64,000 nucleotides of DNA from Burkholderiaceae bacterium (GTDB lineage: Bacteria > Pseudomonadota > Gammaproteobacteria > Burkholderiales > Burkholderiaceae_C). Positions 36,786-47,922 of this stretch are shown one piece after another. Each line of letters begins with the position of its first letter. Within the stretch, counting starts at the first letter, position 1. The notes below the pieces were generated by a model, which saw only the letters and a list, made by a program, of their open reading frames with translations, did no database searches and had not been told where the DNA came from. The stretch lies in assembly GCA_030654805.1 (NCBI GenBank), contig JAURWR010000039.1, positions 1-64,000 on the forward strand. Reading direction: 5' to 3'. The translations under genes were made by a program, and so were the position numbers.

Positions 36786-37067
36786 CCCCCGGGGAACCTC
36801 GCTGCGGACCGTGAGTTCGCAGCCACCGCAGCTGCCCTGTCGGCGCTGCGCTTGAGACAGCCAGTTCACCCGCCGAACAGCGTGCATCTTCGATGTCCAT
36901 CGGAGATCGGCTGCGGCCACAGCACGCGCGTGCCCGTTCTTTGGCGGGTGCGCGCTGTCCGGTGACACCTTGGGCGATCTCGAGCCTGGCCAGACAGACA
37001 GCGCTTCATCTTTTCAGAGCCACGCGGCTGTGCGCAGCCGCGCACCTCTTTGCATCCGAATCTCATC

Positions 37068-39218
37068 ATGAATGCCATTTCCGCCTTGCCTGTCCCGTCC
37101 TTGTCGCGCCTCGCGCGCGCCGTCGCTTGTCTGCCCTGGGTCGCCCCGCTCGCATTGATGGGGCTCCCAGCCATCGCGCAAGAAGCGACAACGCTCCCCA
37201 CCGTGACCGTCACGGGGCAGAACCCACCCCGGCTGGGTCGTCCGACATCGACCGGCTCCAACCTCGATCTGACGCCGATGCAGACGCCCGCCAGCGTGGA
37301 CGTCATCACCCGCGAACAACTGGAGGCACGGGGAGACGCTTCGCTGGTCGATGCCATCACGAGATCGCCTGGGATCAGCAGCCTGGCCCACCCGGGCAAC
37401 AGCGGCAGCTCGCTGCAGGCGCGGGGGTTCATCGACACGACCTCGGTCATGCGCCTGTACGACGGCACCCGGCAGTACGGTGGCGTGGGCCTGAGCTTCC
37501 CCTTCGACACCTGGGCCATCGATCGCATCGAGGTGCTGCGTGGTCCGGCATCGGTGATCTATGGCGATGGCGCCATCGGTGGCGTGGTGAATGTCATCCC
37601 GAAGAAGCCGACGCGCGGGCCGATTCGCAACGAGATCCAGGCGACGGTCGGTGACGAAGGCAAACGCGCGCTCGCCTTCGGCAGCGGCGGTGCCATCAAC
37701 GACATGCTGTCCTACCGGCTGGACGTGAGCGGCGATCGATCGGCTGGCTGGGTGAACCGTGGCGATTCCCGCAACGTCAGCTTCTCGGGCGCTGTCCAGC
37801 TCGACGTGTCGCCGGAGCTGAGCGTGAAACTGAGTCACGCTCAGGGCAACCAGCACCCGATGCGCTACTTCGGCACGCCGTTGGTCAACGGTCGGCAACT
37901 GTCCGCACTGCGGGACAAGAACTACAACGTCGCCGACAGCGAGATCAAGTACCGGGATCGCTGGACCGAGCTGTCCGCGCAGTGGTCGCCGAACAGCAAG
38001 GTCGTCGTTCGCAGCAAGCTGTATCACATCCAGAGCGATCGCTACTGGCGCAATGCGGAGACCTACGCCTACAACGCCGGAACCGGCCTGATCGATCGTT
38101 CGGGCAACACCCAGATCGCGCACGACCAGTGGCAGGTCGGCAACACCACCGACGCCACCATCACCGGCTCCCTGTTCGGTCTGGCCAACCAGGTTTCGGT
38201 CGGGTTCGACGTCAACACGAGCTCGTTCCGGCACCGGAACAACACCTACACCGGCAGCTCGGGCTCGGTCGATCCGTTCCATCCGGTGCCGGGCTATTTC
38301 AGCACCGAGATTCCTTTCATCCCCCGCTACCGCAACCAGGCCGATCAGTACTCGGTCTTCGCCGAAGACCGGCTGGAACTGACCAGCCAGTGGTCGGTCG
38401 TTGGCGGCGTGCGCTACGACCACGCCGAGATTTCTCGAAAGAACCTGATCGCCAGCACCAAGGCATTCGAGAAGACCTACTCGAATACCGGCTGGCGGAT
38501 CGGCACGGTGTACCAGCTGCAGCCGGAGTTGTCTGTCTATGCGCAGTTCTCGAAGGCTGCGGACCCGGTGGCCTCCATGTTGTTTCTTTCGCCTGCCAAC
38601 AGCGTCTTCCGCCTCTCGACCGGCGAACAGGTCGAAGTCGGCATCAAGCAGACCTTCTGGGACAAGCGGGGCGACTGGACGCTGGCTGTCTACGACATCA
38701 ACAAGAAGAACCTGCTGACGCGTGACACGACCAACCCTGCTTTGCGCGTGCAGGTCGGCGAGCGCTCGTCGAGGGGCGTCGAAGGCACGCTGTCGCTGGC
38801 CCTCACCCCGACGGTTCAGCTGGATGCGAACGCAGCCGTGCTGCGGGCTCGTTATGACGACTTCCGGGAATCGGTCGGAGGCGTCGCTGTCTCGCGCAAC
38901 GGCAATGTCCCGACCGACGTGCCCGAGCGTCTGGCGAATGTCTGGGTCGGCTGGAAGTTCCTTCCAGGCTGGACCGGCTCGGGCGGCCTGCGTTATGTCG
39001 ACAAGCGCTATGCCGACAACGCCAACACGCTGAAGCTGCCGGCCTACACGACGACCAACCTGGCGCTGCAGTGGCAGGCCACGCCAGACACGCTGCTCAC
39101 GCTGCGCGGGTTCAACGTGTTCGACAAGCATTACTTCACGACCTCGTACTACACCACCAGCCAGTGGTTCGTTGGCGAAGACCGGCGGGTCGAGTTGACA
39201 CTGAACCATCGCTTCTGA
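37068..39218 (+). CDS. TonB-dependent (siderophore/metal) receptor
   Basis: TLPTVTVTGQ TonB box region; plug QTPASVDVITREQLEARG...IDRIEVLRGPASVIYGDGAIGGVVNVIPKKP; C-terminal aromatic NHRF. Confidence 0.93.
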   Translation: MNAISALPVPSLSRLARAVACLPWVAPLALMGLPAIAQEATTLPTVTVTGQNPPRLGRPTSTGSNLDLTPMQTPASVDVITREQLEARGDASLVDAITRSPGISSLAHPGNSGSSLQARGFIDTTSVMRLYDGTRQYGGVGLSFPFDTWAIDRIEVLRGPASVIYGDGAIGGVVNVIPKKPTRGPIRNEIQATVGDEGKRALAFGSGGAINDMLSYRLDVSGDRSAGWVNRGDSRNVSFSGAVQLDVSPELSVKLSHAQGNQHPMRYFGTPLVNGRQLSALRDKNYNVADSEIKYRDRWTELSAQWSPNSKVVVRSKLYHIQSDRYWRNAETYAYNAGTGLIDRSGNTQIAHDQWQVGNTTDATITGSLFGLANQVSVGFDVNTSSFRHRNNTYTGSSGSVDPFHPVPGYFSTEIPFIPRYRNQADQYSVFAEDRLELTSQWSVVGGVRYDHAEISRKNLIASTKAFEKTYSNTGWRIGTVYQLQPELSVYAQFSKAADPVASMLFLSPANSVFRLSTGEQVEVGIKQTFWDKRGDWTLAVYDINKKNLLTRDTTNPALRVQVGERSSRGVEGTLSLALTPTVQLDANAAVLRARYDDFRESVGGVAVSRNGNVPTDVPERLANVWVGWKFLPGWTGSGGLRYVDKRYADNANTLKLPAYTTTNLALQWQATPDTLLTLRGFNVFDKHYFTTSYYTTSQWFVGEDRRVELTLNHRF

Positions 39219-39231
39219 CTGGCGCATCACG

Positions 39232-40767
39232 ATGTGGACCGCTGCGCACGCCAAGCGCCTGGTCTACCTGGTCCATCGCTGGACCGGGGTGGGCGGTTGC
39301 ATCCTGATGCTGCTGTGGGTGCTCAGCGGGATGGTCATGCTTTACGTGGGCTACCCGAGGCTGCTGCCGGAGGAACGGCTGCAGAAGCTGCCACCACTGG
39401 ACCAGCCTGGCTGCTGCGTACCGGTGGAGGTGGCCGTGGCGCGCAGCCGTGCTCCGTCGGAGGTGCAGCAGATCAAGCTCACCTCGGTTGCCAATCAACC
39501 GCGATACCTTGTGAAGGAAGCGAACGGCGACTATCTGGCGGTGGATGCCGTGACCGGTCGGCTCGTGCCACCGGTAGACGGTGAAGCGGCGCTGACCAGC
39601 GCCCGCACCTTTCTGCGCGGCGTGCATGCCGATGGCGAAGGACCGATCGACGACGACCGGTGGACGCACTCGGGTGCGCTGGATGCGCACCGGCCACTGT
39701 TCAAGGTCCAGATGCGCGATGCCGATGCGACCCTGCTGTACGTGTCGTCGACGACGGGCGAGGTGGTGATGGACGCCCCCTTCGCGCAACAGAACTGGAA
39801 CTACGTCGGCGCCTGGCTGCACTGGCTCTACATGTTTCGCGAGGGTTCCAGGGACCCGGTGTGGAGCTGGCTGGTCATCGTGCTGTCCACGGTGTGCACG
39901 GTTTCCGCCCTCACCGGCGCGCTGGCGGGCCTCTGGCGCTGGCGCTTCTCCGGGCACTACAAGTCAGGTTCAAAAACGCCCTACCGGGCATTCCAGATGC
40001 ACTGGCATCACATCACTGGACTGGCGTTCGGTGTCGTGTTGATCACCTGGATCTTCAGTGGGCTGATGTCGATGAATCCGCTGGGCATCTTCGACCCCGG
40101 CGATGAGCGACCGAACCAGGGGGCCTATCGTCAAGGCAGCCCCGGGGCGGTCCGGCCCACCATCGACACCTCTGGCGCCCTGATGCTGCTGCGCAACGCG
40201 AACTTCGCAGCCAGCGAAATCGAATGGCGAGTCATGGGGGGAATGCCCTACCTGCTGGCGCGCAGCGCGGCAGGAACCACGCGACTGGTCGCGCAGGACG
40301 CAGGCGGGTTCAAAGTGATCGAGCGATGGGCTGACGATCAACTGGCGGCTGCCGGCGCTCGACTCATGAAATCGAGTCTTCGCTCAGCCCAAGCCGTCGG
40401 TGAGTACGACGCGTACTACTACCAGCGGCAGGCGACATCGATGTACGGTGCCGCAGAGAGGCGCCTCCCGGCATTGCGGTTGGATTTCGCCGATTCGGGC
40501 CGCACGTCGATCTACCTGGACCCGTACACGGGCGATGTGGCGCTCAGTGTCGACCGTTCGCAACGGGTGGGGCGCTGGCTCTTCAATCTTCTGCACAGCT
40601 GGGACCTGCCCTCGTTTCTGCGCTTCGCGACGGCGCGCGATGTCACCTTGGTCCTGCTCAGCCTGGGCTCGCTGGCCATTGCGGTGACCGGAACCGTCAT
40701 CGGCTACCGGCGCTTGAAGATTTTCTGTCTGCAGAGATTTCGCAAGGCAGCTGTGCGTGCCCATTGA
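39232..40767 (+). CDS. PepSY-associated TM helix protein
   Basis: RLVYLVHRWTGVGGCILMLLWVLSGMVMLYVGYPRL; KYHWHHI-like FQMHWHHITGLAFGVVLITWIFSGLMSMNP. Confidence 0.87.
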   Translation: MWTAAHAKRLVYLVHRWTGVGGCILMLLWVLSGMVMLYVGYPRLLPEERLQKLPPLDQPGCCVPVEVAVARSRAPSEVQQIKLTSVANQPRYLVKEANGDYLAVDAVTGRLVPPVDGEAALTSARTFLRGVHADGEGPIDDDRWTHSGALDAHRPLFKVQMRDADATLLYVSSTTGEVVMDAPFAQQNWNYVGAWLHWLYMFREGSRDPVWSWLVIVLSTVCTVSALTGALAGLWRWRFSGHYKSGSKTPYRAFQMHWHHITGLAFGVVLITWIFSGLMSMNPLGIFDPGDERPNQGAYRQGSPGAVRPTIDTSGALMLLRNANFAASEIEWRVMGGMPYLLARSAAGTTRLVAQDAGGFKVIERWADDQLAAAGARLMKSSLRSAQAVGEYDAYYYQRQATSMYGAAERRLPALRLDFADSGRTSIYLDPYTGDVALSVDRSQRVGRWLFNLLHSWDLPSFLRFATARDVTLVLLSLGSLAIAVTGTVIGYRRLKIFCLQRFRKAAVRAH

Positions 40768-41051
40768 CGGGATGTCGAAAAAGATCTTGCGTGGTCTTCA
40801 ATCGCACTTCTTCACGACGGTCGCCGCCTGAGATGATCGGCGGTCATGACACCGCAACGCGTGCAACTGCGCCGCACACAGGCTGGCGCATGCCGGCCGA
40901 CACCCTCAAGGTCGACCGCTCGACGCGATGACCGGCGAGCCGTGCCATGCCGGCGTGATGCGGAGTCTGGCGGCGTCGACAGAGGGATAACCGCGACCGA
41001 CCGTAACCTCCACCACTCGTAGACTGAAATCGTCATCGAGGAGAACTTTCC

Positions 41052-42980
41052 GTGCATCTGAACACCGCCAAGACCGGCGCAAACACCCCGGCCCGGCCGA
41101 ACAAGATCGTCAGCGCTGCCGAGGCCGTGCGACTGATCCACGACGGCGACACGGTGGCCACCGGCGGCTTCGTCGGCATCGGCTTTGCCGAAGGCATCGC
41201 GATCGCGCTGGAAGACCGCTTCCTGTCGATCCAGGCCGAGACCGGCAAAGGCTCGCCCCGAGACCTGACGCTGGTCTATGCGGCCGGCCAGGGCGACGGC
41301 CAGGATCGCGGGTTGAACCACTTCGGTCACCCGGGTCTGGTCAAGCGCGTGGTCGGAGGGCACTGGGGCCTGGTGCCCAAGCTGCAGGCGCTGGCCCTGT
41401 CCGGCGAGATCGAGGCCTACAACCTGCCGCAGGGCGTGATCTCGCACCTGTTCCGCGACATCGCGGCCGGCAAGCCGGGCACGCTGAGCCACATCGGACT
41501 GGGCACCTTCGTCGACCCGCGCTTCGGCGGCGGCAAGGTCAACGACGCGACGACACAAGACCTGGTGCGGTTGATGGAGATCGACGGCGAGGAGGTGCTG
41601 TTCTACAAGGCCTTCCCGATCCACGTCGGCATCATCCGCGCAACCACCGCCGACCCCGATGGCAACCTGACGATGGAGCGCGAGGCGCTGACACTGGAGG
41701 CACTGGCGATCGCGATGGCCGCACACAACAGCGGCGGCCTGGTCATCGCGCAGGTCGAGCGCATCGCCGAGCGCGGCTCGCTGAACCCGCGGCAGGTCAA
41801 GATCCCCGGCGTGCTGGTCGACTGCGTCGTCGTGGCCGAAAAGCCCGAGCACCACATGCAGACCTTCGTCACGCCTTACAGCGCCGCCTTTGCCGGCGAG
41901 ATCCGCGTGCCGATGAGCACGCTGGAGCCGATGCCGATGAACGCGCGCAAGCTGATCGCGCGCCGCGCCGCGCTGGAACTGACGCGCAACGCGGTCGTCA
42001 ACCTCGGCATCGGCATGCCCGAGGGCGTCGCCGACGTGGCGGCCGAGGAAGAGGTGATCGACCTGCTGACGCTGACGGCCGAGCCGGGCGTGATTGGCGG
42101 CATCCCGGCCAGCGGGCTGAATTTCGGCGCGGCGGTCAACACCCAGGCGGTCATCGACCAGCCGAGCCAGTTCGACTTCTACGACGGTGGTGGGCTCGAC
42201 ATCGCGGTGCTGGGCCTCGCGCAGGCCGACGAGCAGGGCAACCTCAACGTCAGCAAGTTCGGACCGAGACTGGCAGGCGCCGGTGGCTTCATCAACATCA
42301 GCCAGTCGGCGCGGGCGGTGGTGTTTGTGGGCACCTTCACGGCAGGTGACTTGCAGGTGCGCGTCGAGGGCGGCAAGGTGCACATCGACAGCGAAGGCAC
42401 ATGCGTCAAGTTCGTGCGCGAGGTCGAGCACCGCACCTTCAGCGGCGAACGCGCCCGAAAGAACAAGCAACGGGTGCTGTACGTGACCGAGCGCTGCGTG
42501 TTCCGCCTCGCGGATGCCGGCGGGCTGGAGCTGATCGAGATCGCGCCCGGCATCGACATCGACCGCCACATCCTGTCTCAGATGGGCTTCAAGCCGGCGA
42601 TCAGCCCGCAGCTGCGATTGATGGATCCGGCCCTGTTTGCCGATGCGCCGATGAACCTGCGGGAGCGCATGCTGGCGCTGCCGATCTCGCAGCGCATCGA
42701 TTTCGACGAGCGCAGCCAGATGCTGTTCATCAACTTCGAGGGCCTGGCCGTCGACAGCGCACTCGACATCGACGCGATCGAGGCCGAGGTCGAGCGCCGC
42801 GTGTCACCGCTGAACAAGCGGGTGGACGTGGTCGTCAACTACGACCACTTCAGCATCCGACCCGAGCTGATGGAGGCCTACAGCCTGATGGTCCAGCGAC
42901 TGGCCGATCGCTACTACGCGGGTGTGCGGCGCTACGCAGCCAGTGGCTTCGTCAAGGCGAGGCTGGATCACCGGAGCTGA
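41052..42980 (+). CDS. Acyl-CoA:acetate/3-ketoacid CoA-transferase family protein
   Basis: [67 protein letters not shown]. Confidence 0.9.
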   Translation: MHLNTAKTGANTPARPNKIVSAAEAVRLIHDGDTVATGGFVGIGFAEGIAIALEDRFLSIQAETGKGSPRDLTLVYAAGQGDGQDRGLNHFGHPGLVKRVVGGHWGLVPKLQALALSGEIEAYNLPQGVISHLFRDIAAGKPGTLSHIGLGTFVDPRFGGGKVNDATTQDLVRLMEIDGEEVLFYKAFPIHVGIIRATTADPDGNLTMEREALTLEALAIAMAAHNSGGLVIAQVERIAERGSLNPRQVKIPGVLVDCVVVAEKPEHHMQTFVTPYSAAFAGEIRVPMSTLEPMPMNARKLIARRAALELTRNAVVNLGIGMPEGVADVAAEEEVIDLLTLTAEPGVIGGIPASGLNFGAAVNTQAVIDQPSQFDFYDGGGLDIAVLGLAQADEQGNLNVSKFGPRLAGAGGFINISQSARAVVFVGTFTAGDLQVRVEGGKVHIDSEGTCVKFVREVEHRTFSGERARKNKQRVLYVTERCVFRLADAGGLELIEIAPGIDIDRHILSQMGFKPAISPQLRLMDPALFADAPMNLRERMLALPISQRIDFDERSQMLFINFEGLAVDSALDIDAIEAEVERRVSPLNKRVDVVVNYDHFSIRPELMEAYSLMVQRLADRYYAGVRRYAASGFVKARLDHRS

Positions 42981-43013
42981 CCGCGCAGCACCGCGCGGGC
43001 CGGCGACACCGGT

Positions 43014-46000
43014 TCAATGAGCAGCGCGGTCCACAGCAGGCCCGGCCTCGAACCGGGTCAACAGTGCGAGCGCGGCGCGAAAGTCGAGTCGGTCCACGGC
43101 GGTTTGCAGCTTCGCGAAGCGCTCCGCGCCCCAGGATCGACGCAGCACCGGTGCCAGTTCGGCGCAGCTCGCGAGTGCCGCCAGATCCTGGTTGCGAAGC
43201 TGGCTGCGCAACCGGGACAAGGCTTGCGGATCGACGAACGCAGCATCAGTCGTCGTCGAAAGGTCTTCGGGTCGCTCGTCCGCCTGCGCCAGCCACGGGA
43301 TGGCGACGTCCATCAATTGCCGCATCGCCAGGCGCAGGTCGCTCAGCGTCGCCGAGACGTCCTCGCCCGCGCCGTCCGAGGTGACCAGCACATTGGCTCG
43401 CAGGGCCCGCTCGGTCGCCCTGGCGGCGCTCATCACGACGTGCGCACCCAGCGAGCCGGCACTGCCCGACAGCTTGTGCATGCGTGCCGCGACAGCCTCT
43501 TGGTCAGGCAGCCTTCCTGGCACCGAATCGGGGGCAGCAAGATCACCGAACTCTTCGAAGAAGTGCCGCAGCAGGCGGGTGTAGAGCGACAGATCATCGT
43601 CGAGCCGGGTGCGCACGGCGTTCACGTCGATGCCGTCGATCTGCGGCCATGAAGACTCCTGCGGCAAACGCTCGGACCCTGCTCGCAGCCGCACCAGCAG
43701 CGGGACGCCTCGCGCCCGCTCGACATGTCGACGCACCGCGCGCGTCAGCGTGTCGGGTTCGAGTGGCTTGAGGAGGAAGTCATCCATGCCGGAGTCGAGC
43801 GCGCGCTGCTTCTCCAACTGCAGCGCGCCGGCACTCAGCGCGATCACCGGCAGGTCTGTCAGCCCGAGTCCGCTGCGCAGACGGCGCGTGGCTTCGTTTC
43901 CGTCGATGCCAGGCATCTGAACATCCATCAGCACGATGTCGAATTCGCCCGGGGACTGGCGCAGCATGTCGAGGGCTTCGATGGCGCTGCCGGCAGCGGT
44001 GACGATCGCGCCCTCGCGTGCCAGCACGCGTGAGGCCACATCGCGGTTGATGTCGCTGTCATCGACAACCAGCACCCGGACGCCGGGCAGCCACAGCACG
44101 CCGGAGCCTTCCAGGCGGGTGGCCTGGATCACCTTGTCCACGTCGCCGTTTCGGCGCATCACGGCGGCATCGACGGCATTGAACAGGCTCGACGGATCGG
44201 CAGGCCGGCGCAACATTCCATCAAATCGCCATGCCTCGTCGGGAAGGATCGTCTCGTCGGATCGATTGATGAACAAGGTGGCGGGACGAAGCGGAGCGGC
44301 TATCTCCGCCACTGCGTTCAGCAGCGGGGACTCCCCTTTCGGATCAGAGGCAAAGCTGCGCCCGCCCCCATGGATGATCAAGATGTGAGGGAGCCTGTCG
44401 TCGCTCCGGTGGGAATTCAGCTGCTCGATGGCCGCCGCACCGCTGTCCGCCACATCGACTCGCCAGCCGAGTGATGCCATCAGCGAGACCAGCGACTCAC
44501 GGCGGGTCGGCTCGCCATCGACCAGCAGCACCCGCAGCGCCCCAGGCGATCCACCGCTGGTGTTCTCGTCATCCACACGATCCAGCGGAATCGTCACCCA
44601 GAACTCACTGCCTTGCCCTGCCTCGCTGACCACCCCAGTCTGGCCGCCCATCAGCCCTGCCAGATGCCGCACGATGGACAGGCCCAGCCCCGTACCACCG
44701 TAGCGCCGTGCGGTGGACACGTCGGCCTGCGTGAAGGGCTGAAACAGAAATTCCTGCATCTCGGGATCGATGCCGATGCCGGTGTCCTTCACCGCGCAAC
44801 GCAGCATCACCTGCGGTGCGGCGTCGCTTTCAATAATTTCCAGGACCAGCGCCACGCCCCCCTGCTCGGTGAACTTGATCGCATTGCCGAGCAGGTTGGT
44901 CAGCACCTGCCGCAGGCGCAACGCGTCGCCTTTCAGTCGACGCGGCAATCCGGGCGGCAGGCTGACCGTGAACTCGAGTCCCTTCGCCCGGGCCTGACTC
45001 CCGAACACGGCCACCAGTCCGTCGATCAGCCGAGACAGCTCGAACGGTTGGATGTCCAGCGCGGTCTCGCCAGCCTCGATCTTGGCGAGATCCAGAACCT
45101 TGTTGATGAGGTCCATCAGAGAGCGGCCGGCCAGCTGGATATTGCCTACGAAGCCGCGCTGTTCGGCATCGAGCCGGCTGTGCTCGAGCAGGTAGGTCAG
45201 GCCGATCACCGCATTGAGTGGCGTGCGGATCTCGTGGCTCATGTTGGTCAGGAAGCTGCTCTTGGCCTCGCTGGCGGCTTCGGCAGCGAGGGTGGCCGAG
45301 CGCAGCGCGTTGTCGGCGGCGTGGCGTTCGGTGATGTCCTGGTAGGTGCCGTGCATCCACTCGGGTTGGCCGTCGGCCGTCCGGCTCGAGACGCGGCCGC
45401 GGTCCAGCACCCAGATCCAGTGTCCGTCCTGGTGGCGCATGCGCAACTCGCATTCGTAATGGTCCGCTTCTCCGACGAAGTGCCGCTGCAGCGCCTCGGC
45501 CGCGCGCACCAGATCATCGGGATGGACGCCTCTCATCCAGATCTCGTTGCTACGCGGTGCGAGATCGGCCAGCGTGTAGCCGATCATCTCGGCCCAGCGT
45601 TCGTTGAAGCGCGTCTCGCCGGTCCGCACGTTCCAGTCCCAGGTGCCGACGTTCGTGCCCCGCAGGATGTTGTCGAGACGCTGTCGCTCCTGCGTCAGCA
45701 GAGCGGCGGCGGCCTTGCTGGCCGTCACGTCGCTGCTGATGCCGATGTAGCGCTCGACGCGGCCATCGGCCCCTGCGATCGGCGCGAGGATGCTGTCCAC
45801 CCAGAACAGCGAGCCGTTCTTGGCACGATTGCAGATGTCGCCGCGCCATGCCTCCCCTGATTCGATGCTGGCCCACATGGCCGCCCAGAACTCTGGCGGA
45901 TGGACACCCGAGTTGAGCAGGCCGAAGCACTGGCCGAGCAGTTCCTCGCGACCGTAGCCTGTCAACTCGCAGTAGCGGTCGTTGATTTCAAGGATCTGGC

Positions 46001-47908
46001 CTTCCAGGTCGACCTGGAAGAACAAGGCATGCGTTCGCACGGTGTTGAGCAGGATCGCGATTTCTCGCAGCGCGTCGGCGAGTCGCCTGCGGCCCTCATG
46101 AATCTCGGACACATCGTGGACCAGCACGTAGAACCCACGAACCTCTGCGTCCACCACGTCCGGAAGGTAATGCGCGAGCGAATGCCGCTGGCCCGCACCG
46201 TCAGGCATCGGGATCGTGCGCTCGAAGGTTTGTGGCTCGCCGGCCAGCACTCGCTCCACGTGGTGACGGTTCTGCTCGAACAATTCATCGCCCAGCAACG
46301 ACTGCAAGTGCCGTCCCGGCATCTCGTTCGACGGAACACCGAACCATCGTGCGTATGCCTGATTCGCGAATCGGTTGCACAGATCGCGATCCCAGTAGCC
46401 CACCATCGAGGGCAGTACGTCGAGCAGCGTTTGCAGGTCACGGCGGGCCGTCTCGAGTGCGGCGGTTCGCTCGCCAACCTCTCGCTCCAGTGACTCGGTG
46501 AACTGACGACGAGTCAGTTCAGCTTGCTTCTCCGCGCGGATGTCACGGATCAGTCGGCCCAATCCGACCATCCGACCATCGGTCGAGAGAATGGGCGAGA
46601 CGGCCATCGAAATGACCATCGAATCACCGTTGCGGTGAACGCCAACCGATTCGGCCGGGTCGGGCATTTCGCCTGCAAACACCCGCGCACGCAACGGTTG
46701 GTCTGCAGCACGCAATGGTGCCGACAACAGCAAGTCGGGTGCGTACCGACCGATCGCCTCCACGGCGTGCCAGCCGAACAACTTCTCGGCGGCTCGGTTC
46801 CAGCTGGTGACGATGCCGTCCAGCGACTCCGCCACGATGGCGTCACTGGCGCGTTCGGTCAGCGCGGCCAGGCGCTGCTGCCCCGCCAGGACCTCGACAC
46901 GCCGACGGCGGCCGGACTCGTAAGCCAGCAACAGCGCCGAAGCCAGCAACGACAACAGCAAACCCATGGCGAACACATTGACGGGGTTGACCAGATGGAG
47001 CCGCGCGAAGAACAGTGGCTGCGGCTGAAGGCTCACGCGCCAGAGTCGCCCGAAGATCTGGCGCTCGATCTGCAGGGCACCGACAGAACCCGGCGCGGCC
47101 CGCTGATCGGCTGAACCGTGGAACCGCTCGGTCCGATCGGTGAGTTCGTCCAGCGCAAGCGTCACCTCACCTTGCCGCAGATCGAGGTCGCGCAGGACTT
47201 CGTCGATCAGAAGTGGCGCATAGGTCCAGCCGACGAGTGCCTCCCAGCGCTCCTGCTCGTTGGTCAGCGGAGTCCGGGTCGGTACACCGGCAGCAGGAGC
47301 AGGAACGACCGCTGCGCCTGTCCCGTGGCCTGCACCAAGGTGATCGGCCGCGTGATCGCCGCTTGCCCGCCGCTGGCCGCCTGCTGCGCTGCCGCGCGGC
47401 GATTCGCTTCGGAGGCGATGTCCAGGCCCACCGCAGCCTGGTTTCGGTCGACCGGCTCGATGTACTGGATGACGTAACGCTCGCCGCCATAGGGCTCGAG
47501 CTGGCGGATCTTGAACTCAGGCGCACCGTCGCGTCGTGCCTTGGCGAGAAAGCCAGCCTCGCTGTCCACAGCCACGCGGCGAATGAAGCCGAAGCCCCGC
47601 GCACCAGGAAACTGCCGGTCGACGTCGAGCGACTCGTGGTAGGTACGAAATGTCTCCCGTCGCAGCGTGTCGATCCCGGCCGCGATCACCGCGCCGCGGG
47701 CACCACGCAGGCCGTTTTCGTAAAGCTGCAGGCGCTTGGCCAGCTGATCGGCGATCGAAGCGCCCGTGGTCTGCAAGGTCAACTCGACCCGAGAGGCGTT
47801 GTCGCGAGCCTGCCACCGCGCTGCCAGCCCGGCCAGCAACAGACCGAGAACCAGCACGACGCCGGCCGGCACCCACCGCCGATGCTTGACCACGCCAGCA
47901 GAGGGCAT
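43014..47908 (-). pseudogene. CHASE-PAS-HisKA-HATPase-REC-REC-Hpt hybrid histidine kinase, interrupted by an apparent 1-nt frameshift in CHASE
   Basis: CHASE N-terminus ends ...LLLLPVYRPGLR*; other frame resumes [76 protein letters not shown]. Confidence 0.8.
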
Positions 47909-47922
47909 CGCCGCAGGCCTGC

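Noticed and set aside
37014-39254. 746-aa minus-strand ORF opposite the TonB receptor
   Set aside because: Shadow ORF of a GC-rich gene; composition (His/Arg/Val/Gln-rich, no domain) is that of an antisense translation.
40812-42569. 585-aa minus-strand ORF opposite the CoA-transferase
   Set aside because: Same antisense artefact; the plus strand encodes a clear enzyme family.
47270-47300. Programmed -1 frameshift in the CHASE kinase
   Set aside because: No canonical X-XXY-YYZ slippery heptamer; a simple C-run deletion or sequencing error is more likely, though not excluded.
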